A stretch of 6,629 nt of DNA. Source: JBAUHN01 sp049680295. Lineage in GTDB: Bacteria; Pseudomonadota; Alphaproteobacteria; Rhodobacterales; Rhodobacteraceae. The first letter of the stretch is position 1, and every line of letters begins with the position of its first letter. Under the pieces are notes generated by a model. The model did no database searches, was not told the DNA's origin, and saw only the letters and a program-made list of their open reading frames with translations. Positions 1 through 5,168 of the stretch are shown piece after piece. The stretch covers positions 1 through 6,629 of the forward strand of contig JBAUHN010000255.1 in assembly GCA_049680295.1 (NCBI GenBank). Direction: 5' to 3'. A program made the translations under genes and the position numbers.

Positions 1-59
1 CCGACACGCAGTTGACGTTGCGACGGACCAGCGCCGTCATGATGTTTGTTTCTACCCAT
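1..59 (-). CDS. rbfA: Ribosome-binding factor A, N-terminal fragment (partial)
   Basis: On the minus strand an ATG at 59-57 opens a frame that runs off the window after 19 codons plus two bases. The visible peptide starts MGRNKHHDG and continues into GPSQRQLRVG, which I recognise as the hallmark N-terminus of alphaproteobacterial RbfA. RbfA is a small KH-fold protein that binds the 30S subunit and helps mature the 5' end of 16S rRNA, especially in the cold. An in-frame ATG three codons upstream (68-66), directly preceded by TAG, is an alternative start. I prefer 59 because about ten residues before GPSQRQ matches family members as I remember them. The ribosome-binding signal is poor for both starts: GAGG lies only 3 nt before 59, and AAAGGGG lies about 14 nt before 68. 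The gene is divergent from dapB. More than 80% of it lies outside the window, so the call rests on this short motif. Confidence 0.8.
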   Translation of the reverse strand, partial: MGRNKHHDGAGPSQRQLRV

Positions 60-149
60 ATGCCTCATCTAAGGCGTTGCAGCCCCTTTGCCAAGCGGCC
101 CTGCGCGGGTTACACCGATCTGGCAAAAATGACCGCAAAGAGTGACAAG
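60..149. promoter_or_regulatory. Divergent rbfA/dapB intergenic region
   Basis: These 90 bp separate two divergent starts, so any promoters for rbfA and dapB close to their start codons must lie here. On the plus strand TTGCCA (88-93) followed 16 nt later by TTACAC (110-115) is a weak -35/-10 candidate. On the minus strand a TTGCGG with a TGTAA-containing element about 17 nt downstream is equally weak. A modest ribosome-binding signal (AAAGAG, 137-142) sits 7 nt before the chosen dapB start. I see no convincing operator or terminator. The regulatory role is inferred from gene orientation rather than from strong motifs. Confidence 0.4.
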
Positions 150-965
150 ATGACAAAACAAATGGGCGTAGTCGTAACAGGCGCATCGGGCCGCATGGGG
201 CAGATGCTGATCCAGACCATCGTTGACAGTGATCGCGCAGATTTGACCGCAGCGATTGAACGTCCGGGCCATGACTGGCTGGGCCGCGATGTGGGCGTGG
301 CGATGGGCGGGCCGAATTTGGGTGTCACCGTGACGGATGATGTGGCGGCGGCGTTTGCACAGGCCGATGTTGTGATTGATTTTACCGCCCCCGCCGCGAC
401 GCTTGCCTTTGCAGCACAAGCCGCAGCTTCCGGCGTGGCCCATGTGATCGGGACCACGGGGATGAATGACGACGAAATCACCGCCCTTGCGCCCTTTGCC
501 GAAAAAACCGCAATCGTGCGCGCCGGCAACATGAGCCTTGGCGTCAACTTGCTGACCCAGCTTACAAAACGCGTGGCGGCGGCGCTGGACGATGACTACG
601 ACATTGAAGTGATCGAGGCGCATCACAATAAAAAAGTCGACGCGCCATCAGGGACAGCACTGATGCTGGGTCAGGCGGCAGCGGATGGGCGTGGGGTTAA
701 CCTTGCCGAGGTGTCTGACAGCGGGCGCGACGGGATCACGGGCGCGCGCAAACGCGGCGATATTGGATTTGCGGCCATTCGTGGTGGCGATATCGTCGGG
801 GAACATGACGTGATGTTCGCAGCAGCAGGCGAGCGGATTATCCTGCGTCACATCGCGTCAGACCGTGCAGTCTTTGCCCGCGGTGCGCTCAAAGCGGCAC
901 TTTGGGTGCGTGGACGCGCGCCGGGGGCTTATGATATGCTGGATGTCTTAGGGCTGAACGACTGA
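150..965 (+). CDS. dapB: 4-hydroxy-tetrahydrodipicolinate reductase
   Basis: DapB reduces 4-hydroxy-tetrahydrodipicolinate to tetrahydrodipicolinate with NAD(P)H in the cytoplasm. This is the second committed step from aspartate semialdehyde towards meso-diaminopimelate and lysine. The 271-residue product has the full family layout. A Rossmann nucleotide-binding start, GASGRMG, is at 11-17, followed by DFTAP at 78-81 and GTTG at 101-104. The substrate/catalytic stretch EAHHNKKVDAPSGTA spans 156-170, with the proton-donor His at 158-159 and the key Lys at 162. The C-terminal dimer region includes RGGDIVGEHDVMF (211-223). The frame is open upstream to a TTG at 12, but that extension would overlap rbfA and adds no DapB-like sequence. 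ATG 150 gives the normal length and has AAAGAG 7 nt upstream; ATG 162 is a less likely alternative. The gene appears monocistronic here, facing a convergent permease gene. Confidence 0.97.
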   Translation: MTKQMGVVVTGASGRMGQMLIQTIVDSDRADLTAAIERPGHDWLGRDVGVAMGGPNLGVTVTDDVAAAFAQADVVIDFTAPAATLAFAAQAAASGVAHVIGTTGMNDDEITALAPFAEKTAIVRAGNMSLGVNLLTQLTKRVAAALDDDYDIEVIEAHHNKKVDAPSGTALMLGQAAADGRGVNLAEVSDSGRDGITGARKRGDIGFAAIRGGDIVGEHDVMFAAAGERIILRHIASDRAVFARGALKAALWVRGRAPGAYDMLDVLGLND

Positions 966-2744
966 TTACAGCGGCCAGATTATCGGGATCAGCGCCGAGA
1001 CGATGACCGCCATGCTCAGGTTCAGCGGAATGCCGATGCGCATAAAATCGGTGAACCTGTATCCGCCCGGCCCATAGACCAGCGTGTTTGTCTGATAGCC
1101 GATCGGTGTGGCAAAGGCGGTCGATGCGGCGATCATCACCGCAACTACCAACGGGCGCGCGTCCAGACCCAAGGCCGCAGCAAGGCCAATCGCCAGTGGC
1201 GTCATGATCACGGCAACCGCATTATTTGACACGATCTCGGTCAGGGTCGAGGTCAGCACAAACATCACAAACACCACCAATGCGGGTGGCAACGTCATCA
1301 GACCCGGCGCAATTCCGTCCACCACCAGTTTGATCGCGCCAGAGTTTTGCAGGGCCGCCCCGACAGTCAGCATCGAAAAAATCAACGCCAGCAAGCGCCC
1401 GTCGATAAACGAAAACGCCTCATCCGCGTCGATGCAACGGGTGACCAACACCAGCGCCACTGCCAGAACAGCCAGCAAAAGGATAGGTGCCACATTCAGC
1501 GCCGCCAAGACGACAATACCCGCCAGCGCGCCGATGGCAATTGGCGCATGACTGCGACGAAACGCCCGGGCAGACGGCTGACCGACGTCAACCATATCCA
1601 TATCCGTTGCCAGTCGCTGGATATCTTCTGGCGCGCCTTCCAGCAAAAGCGTGTCGCCAATTTTGACGACCAGTTCGTCCAGCTGTCGGCCGATGTTCTG
1701 ATTGCGCCGGTGAACCGCCAGGGTGTAAACGCCGTAGCGCCGCCGCAACCGCATCGCACCCAGACTGCGCCCCACCATCCTGCACCCCGGCGTAATCAGT
1801 ACTTCAACCGTCGAGGTTTCAACCGCCGACACCTGATCGACGCGTTTCAGTTCCTTGTTGGCTTGCAGGCTCAGCAATTCGGTCATTTCGGTACGCAACA
1901 CAACCCGGTCGCCAACGGCCAGTTGAACATCCTTCAGATTGCGCCTGAGGGACCGATCACCGCGCACAACATCGATCAACCGCACACCTTCGCGTTTAAA
2001 CAGCTGAACACCTGTCACATCGCGCCCGATCAAATTGCTGTCCGGAGGCACCACGGCCTCGGTAAAGAATTTCATCTTGGATCGGTCAGATAAAAGGTTC
2101 GCCATACTGTCGCGATCAGGCAGCAGTTTTGGCCCGAAAATGATCATATACGTCAGCCCCCACAGGCAAACGATCAGACCGATGGGCATAATCTCGAATA
2201 TGCCAAAGGGGGCCAGTCCTTCGGCGCGGGCCACACCATCTACCAACAGGTTGGTCGATGTGCCGATCAAGGTCAGCGACCCGCCCATGATCGCGGCATA
2301 ACTTAGCGGGATCAGCAGTTTCGACGCTTTTACGCCCATTGTCTTGGACAGTTGCACAAACACCGGGATCATCACCACCACCACCGGCGTGTTGTTCATG
2401 ATTGCCGATCCGCCCATCACCATAACGATCACACCGGCTAGGGCGGCACGCGGATGGGTTTTGCCATAGCGTTCGGCAAGCCGTGTCAAGACATCCAGCG
2501 CGCCCGTCCGCACCAACGCGCCCATGACAATAAACATCGCCGCAATTGTCCAGGGCGCCGGGTTCGACAAAACGCGCAGCGCATCATCATAGGGCAACAC
2601 CCCCAGGCCCAGCATCAGTGCAGCCCCGGCGATGGCCACAACTTCGGTCGGAAACGTCTCGCGGACAAACAGGGTGAACATGATGACAACGACCGTCAAC
2701 GTCAGTATCGCACTGGCAGTCGTCGACATCTCAAACATCAGCAT
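966..2744 (-). CDS. SLC13/DASS-type permease with two RCK_C (TrkA-C) domains
   Basis: This is a 592-residue inner-membrane transporter of the divalent anion/sodium symporter type. Two hydrophobic halves (about 8-208 and 400-592) carry the inverted-repeat signature motifs of the family. The first half has NNTP at 117-120 and LIGTSTN at 159-165; the second half has SNN at 506-508 and TPIGYQTNT at 546-554. Between them lie two soluble RCK_C modules, about 225-295 and 308-382, each of the form 'NLIGRDV...GVRLIDVVRG...VGDRVVLR'. RCK_C domains often bind small ligands or nucleotides and may gate transport. This architecture is shared with E. coli YfbS and with SLT-type sulfate transporters. The substrate (sulfate, a dicarboxylate or another anion) cannot be decided from sequence. 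The start at 2744 is supported by AGGAC 8 nt upstream; ATGs at 2738 and 2729 are alternatives. It is the last gene of a probable minus-strand operon, and its TAA directly touches the dapB TGA. Confidence 0.93.
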   Translation of the reverse strand: MLMFEMSTTASAILTLTVVVIMFTLFVRETFPTEVVAIAGAALMLGLGVLPYDDALRVLSNPAPWTIAAMFIVMGALVRTGALDVLTRLAERYGKTHPRAALAGVIVMVMGGSAIMNNTPVVVVMIPVFVQLSKTMGVKASKLLIPLSYAAIMGGSLTLIGTSTNLLVDGVARAEGLAPFGIFEIMPIGLIVCLWGLTYMIIFGPKLLPDRDSMANLLSDRSKMKFFTEAVVPPDSNLIGRDVTGVQLFKREGVRLIDVVRGDRSLRRNLKDVQLAVGDRVVLRTEMTELLSLQANKELKRVDQVSAVETSTVEVLITPGCRMVGRSLGAMRLRRRYGVYTLAVHRRNQNIGRQLDELVVKIGDTLLLEGAPEDIQRLATDMDMVDVGQPSARAFRRSHAPIAIGALAGIVVLAALNVAPILLLAVLAVALVLVTRCIDADEAFSFIDGRLLALIFSMLTVGAALQNSGAIKLVVDGIAPGLMTLPPALVVFVMFVLTSTLTEIVSNNAVAVIMTPLAIGLAAALGLDARPLVVAVMIAASTAFATPIGYQTNTLVYGPGGYRFTDFMRIGIPLNLSMAVIVSALIPIIWPL

Positions 2745-2745
2745 T

Positions 2746-2756
2746 GGACAATGTCC
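2746..2756. repeat. Short perfect dyad overlapping the permease ribosome binding site
   Basis: GGACAATGTCC is a perfect 5-bp inverted repeat around a single central base. It sits just upstream of the permease ATG and overlaps its Shine-Dalgarno sequence. A 1-nt loop makes an RNA hairpin unlikely, so a small DNA operator half-site pair is the more plausible reading if it has any function. A dyad of this size can also arise by chance. Confidence 0.35.
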
Positions 2757-2757
2757 T
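2753..2757 (-). promoter_or_regulatory. Ribosome binding site of the SLC13 permease gene
   Basis: On the minus strand AGGAC lies 8 nt before the ATG at 2744, which favours that start over the in-frame ATGs at 2738 and 2729. Part of this signal lies inside the short inverted repeat at 2746-2756. Confidence 0.6.
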
Positions 2758-2774
2758 GTCTTGGTTGTCTGCGC

Positions 2775-2792
2775 TTAGGGTCCTGACCCTAA
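2775..2792. repeat. Perfect inverted repeat spanning the eamA stop codon
   Basis: TTAGGGTCCTGACCCTAA is a perfect inverted repeat that can form a 7-bp stem with a 4-nt loop. It includes the TAG stop of the EamA transporter gene (2791-2789) and ends about 30 nt before the downstream permease start. Read on the minus strand it is followed by GCGCAGAC rather than a run of T, so it is not a canonical intrinsic terminator. It could act as an intercistronic RNA stem that affects mRNA stability or partial termination, or as a protein-binding dyad. Confidence 0.55.
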
Positions 2793-3715
2793 TCAGTTTC
2801 GCTGATCGGAGTGGTCTCGGCAAGCACAGCTTTTGGTCGCGGCTGCACAAGAAACATTCCGGTGAACATCAATGCCAGCGCCAGCCAGATCGACGGCGGA
2901 TAGGCCTCGTCCAAAATCAGTTTGGACCACAAAACCCCGAATCCTGTCACCATATAGCTGACTTGAACGGCAAACACAGACCCCGCACGCGTCACCAGCC
3001 AAACATAGCCTGAATAGACCAGAACATGGATCATGCTGGCTGCAATCAACGATAATTCGGGTGCCGCGTAAACCCGAATAGGGTCAATCCATTGGCCAGT
3101 CAGAATGGTAGCTGGCAGCACCGCAATGACGCCAACCAGTGACGCGCCAAAAAGCACCTGAAACGGGTTCAGCCCCAAGGTGCCCCATTTTGCAACGATA
3201 TTGCCCTCAATTGCATAACAAAGCCCCGCCAACAAGGCCAAGCCGACCCAGAAGGCAGGGATGCTGCCCTCCAGCGATTGACCAGAAACCACGATCAGCA
3301 TCACGCCAGTCAGACCCGCCAGCAACCCAAAAAAGCGACGCAGCAGGAACCGGTCCAAGCCCATGATCAGCGCGATTGGAAACGCCCACATCGGCACCAT
3401 CGACAGCAGGATTGACGCAACACCTGCCGGCAGATGTACCGCTGCCTGATAGGACGCTGTGTTGGGCAAGATTGTCCCAATTACGGCCAGCAAAAGGTAA
3501 AGCCGGACATGGCGCGCTGAGAATGGCAAGCCGAACCCGCGCGATTTACAGATCAACGCCATCAGCGACGCACCGATCACCAATTGCCAGAACACCAGCC
3601 CAAAATGTTTGTGTCCGGTGCTGACAACGATCTTGGTCAGCGGCAACGTGATGCCCCAACCGGCCCCCAAAAGTACCAGAAAACCACTATATATCAAAAT
3701 CTCGCGCCGGGTCAT
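2789..3715 (-). CDS. EamA/DMT-family membrane transporter
   Basis: This is a 308-residue polytopic inner-membrane protein of the drug/metabolite transporter superfamily. It has two tandem EamA-like halves (about 8-143 and 155-290), giving roughly ten membrane segments, the usual size for the family. Supporting signatures are the N-terminal GAGWGITLPLTKI (17-29) and, in the second half, LDEAYPPS (268-275) followed by a glycine-containing last helix and a short soluble tail. Such proteins export or import amino acids, nucleosides or other small metabolites; the substrate is not predictable here. The reading frame is open further upstream to 3961, but that part is the antisense shadow of the preceding gene. 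MTRREIL at 3715 starts just before the first membrane helix. Only 7 nt (CACTGCC) separate it from the upstream ymdB stop, with no clear Shine-Dalgarno, which suggests translational coupling within an operon. Confidence 0.92.
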   Translation of the reverse strand: MTRREILIYSGFLVLLGAGWGITLPLTKIVVSTGHKHFGLVFWQLVIGASLMALICKSRGFGLPFSARHVRLYLLLAVIGTILPNTASYQAAVHLPAGVASILLSMVPMWAFPIALIMGLDRFLLRRFFGLLAGLTGVMLIVVSGQSLEGSIPAFWVGLALLAGLCYAIEGNIVAKWGTLGLNPFQVLFGASLVGVIAVLPATILTGQWIDPIRVYAAPELSLIAASMIHVLVYSGYVWLVTRAGSVFAVQVSYMVTGFGVLWSKLILDEAYPPSIWLALALMFTGMFLVQPRPKAVLAETTPISETD

Positions 3716-3722
3716 GGCAGTG

Positions 3723-4535
3723 TCATGGGGCTGCGCGTTCCAGCAGTCCGCCATCACGCACCATCGCGATCCGCGTGGCTTTGCCGCTGCGATCATCGGT
3801 TTCGACATAAACGCCCGACAGCGTCGCGTCGCCATTGGCCGGAGTGAACCGATCTTTAGGCATGCCGGTGATAAACCGCCGCATCGGTTCGGTTTTTTCC
3901 ATGCCGATGACACTGTTGTAATCGCCGCACATGCCAGCATCGCTTTGGTACCCGGTCCCACCCGGCAGGATCATTGTGTCGGCCGTCGGCACATGGGTAT
4001 GGGTGCCAACCACAAGGCTTGCGCGACCGTCGCAAAAGTGGCCTGTTGCCATCTTCTCGGACGTTGCCTCGCAGTGAATGTCGACGATAATCGCGCTGGC
4101 CATGCCGCCCAAAGGGTGGGTTTTCAACACCGGATCAAGGGCCGAGAACGGATCGTCATAGGGCCGCTTCATAAACACCTGGCCCAGGGCCTGAGCGATC
4201 AGAACCTTGCGGCCGTTTTGCGCTGTGAACAGCCGCGCCCCTTTACCCGGCGCCGATTTTGAGAAATTCAGCGGACGGATCACACGTGGCTCATGCTCGA
4301 TGAATTGCAGCATGTCTTTTTGGTCAAACGCATGATCGCCCAAGGTCAGACAATCGGCACCTGCATCCAGCAACGTCCTGGCATGCGCACCACTAAGCCC
4401 CATACCGCCGGTGGCATTTTCGCCGTTGACCACGACGAAATCCAGCCGCCAGTCCTTGCGCAAACGCGCCAGGTTTTCGGTTATCGCACGGCGCCCGGAC
4501 CGGCCCATGACATCGCCAAGAAAGAGTATTTTCAT
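3723..4535 (-). CDS. YmdB-type (TIGR00282 family) metallophosphoesterase
   Basis: The 270-residue product matches the YmdB family of dinuclear metallophosphoesterases. Its Bacillus subtilis member hydrolyses 2',3'-cyclic nucleotides and influences motility/biofilm decisions. The expected metal and phosphate ligands line up by position: D8 in FLGDVMG, E39-N40 in NGENA, H68 in GDHAFD, H154 in VDIHCEATSEK, and H179 and H181 in GTHTHVPTAD. The family signature GYQSDAGMCGDYNSVIG follows at 195-210. One ligand position, usually Asn as in the B. subtilis sequence I recall, is Asp67 here. The protein lacks a signal peptide and is cytoplasmic. MKILFLGD at 4535 is the family start. The frame stays open to 4622, but the extra 29 residues (Pro/Ala/Gly/Ser-rich) have no family counterpart. 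The ribosome-binding signal is weak (GGATT next to the ATG). It is the first visible gene of the ymdB-eamA-permease cluster. The biological role in alphaproteobacteria is not established to my knowledge. Confidence 0.93.
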   Translation of the reverse strand: MKILFLGDVMGRSGRRAITENLARLRKDWRLDFVVVNGENATGGMGLSGAHARTLLDAGADCLTLGDHAFDQKDMLQFIEHEPRVIRPLNFSKSAPGKGARLFTAQNGRKVLIAQALGQVFMKRPYDDPFSALDPVLKTHPLGGMASAIIVDIHCEATSEKMATGHFCDGRASLVVGTHTHVPTADTMILPGGTGYQSDAGMCGDYNSVIGMEKTEPMRRFITGMPKDRFTPANGDATLSGVYVETDDRSGKATRIAMVRDGGLLERAAP

Positions 4536-4705
4536 AATCCAACGGCGTAAGACGGACGGCCGCCCAGAGCAAGGGGCGGATTTGATATTCTGCGCCGGTG
4601 GGGCGCCAGCACCCACAGCCATTGACGTCAGGTCAGCCGGATCAGCATGGAACCATACCGCATAATTGTGTAAACTAGGCCAGCAAATCAGACCGGAGGC
4701 GGGGC
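4536..4705. promoter_or_regulatory. Divergent intergenic region between ymdB and the molybdenum hydroxylase operon
   Basis: These 170 bp lie between the divergent starts of ymdB (minus) and the 2Fe-2S subunit (plus) and must carry promoters for both transcription units if they start nearby. The right part (about 4650-4680) is locally AT-richer. It contains CATAAT (4661-4666) and TAAACT (4671-4676), which resemble -10 elements for the plus-strand operon, though neither has a good -35 at standard spacing. TTGACGTCA at 4622-4630 includes the 8-bp palindrome TGACGTCA and might be an operator. On the minus strand no convincing promoter is visible. I find no open frame with family resemblance and no recognisable RNA gene in this stretch. 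Confidence 0.5.
4695..4699 (+). promoter_or_regulatory. Strong ribosome binding site of the 2Fe-2S subunit gene
   Basis: GGAGG lies 6 nt before the ATG at 4706. It is the clearest Shine-Dalgarno in the window and fixes the start of the small subunit. Confidence 0.85.
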
Positions 4706-5164
4706 ATGGAATTGACGGTAAACGGAACCTCGCACACGCTGGATGTCGAAGACGACATGCCTTTGTTATGGGTATTGCGCGACGTTCTTGGCATCACCGG
4801 CCCTAAATACGGATGCGGCATCGCGCAATGTGGCGCCTGTACTGTTCACGTTGACGGGATTGCGGTGCGATCGTGTCAATTAGCCGCAGCCGATGTGGAC
4901 GGCGAGGTCACAACCATCGAAGGGCTGGGAGAACCCAGTGCACTGCATGAGGTTCAAGCCGCATGGATCGACCATCAGGTTGCGCAATGCGGATATTGTC
5001 AGTCCGGCCAGATCATGGCCGCGGCCTCGTTTTTGGACCTGAACCCCGACCCGTCTGACGCAGAAATAGATGCCGCGATGAGCGCGAACCTTTGCCGTTG
5101 CGGCACCTACCCCCGCATTCGCGAAGCCATAAAAACCGCCGCCAAAAAACTGAACGGGGTGTAA
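4706..5164 (+). CDS. 2Fe-2S subunit of a xanthine oxidase-family molybdenum hydroxylase (IorA-like)
   Basis: This is a complete 152-residue small subunit that carries electrons away from the molybdenum centre. Eight cysteines form the two clusters typical of the family. A plant-ferredoxin-type cluster uses C37, C42, C45 and C57 (within GCGIAQCGACTVHVDG and beyond). A C-terminal four-helix cluster uses C95 and C98 (QCGYCQSGQ) and C130 and C132 (NLCRCGTY). The length equals that of IorA, the alpha subunit of isoquinoline 1-oxidoreductase, as I recall it, and the two-subunit gene order small-large also fits that branch. The branch includes isoquinoline and periplasmic aldehyde oxidoreductases. 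No signal peptide is present, so if the enzyme is periplasmic this subunit must be carried out with its Tat-targeted partner. The partner starts 4 nt after this stop codon. The exact substrate is unknown. Confidence 0.95.
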   Translation: MELTVNGTSHTLDVEDDMPLLWVLRDVLGITGPKYGCGIAQCGACTVHVDGIAVRSCQLAAADVDGEVTTIEGLGEPSALHEVQAAWIDHQVAQCGYCQSGQIMAAASFLDLNPDPSDAEIDAAMSANLCRCGTYPRIREAIKTAAKKLNGV

Positions 5165-5168
5165 CGCG

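Noticed and set aside
12..149. N-terminal extension of dapB from a TTG at 12
   Set aside because: The extra 46 residues have no DapB resemblance and overlap the rbfA start on the other strand. The start at 150 gives the normal family length.
1347..2093. 248-residue plus-strand frame inside the permease gene
   Set aside because: It is antisense to the permease, which has full-length family motifs. The frame is rich in Gln, His and Arg and has no domain I recognise.
3716..3961. 82-residue N-terminal extension of the EamA transporter
   Set aside because: This stretch is the ymdB 3' end read in another frame. The family start is MTRREIL at 3715, just before the first membrane helix.
3609..4262. 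217-residue plus-strand frame opposite ymdB and eamA
   Set aside because: It is the shadow of two real minus-strand genes, without a ribosome binding site or recognisable motif.
4536..4622. 29-residue N-terminal extension of the YmdB-type protein
   Set aside because: The family begins at MKILFLGD with the first metal ligand at residue 8. The extension is low-complexity Ala/Pro/Ser/Gly-rich sequence and lacks a ribosome binding site.
4536..4705. Possible 6S RNA or other small RNA gene in the divergent spacer
   Set aside because: I looked for a long hairpin with a central bulge and for terminator-like T-runs and found only short, unconvincing stems such as GTGGG/CCCAC near 4600-4620.
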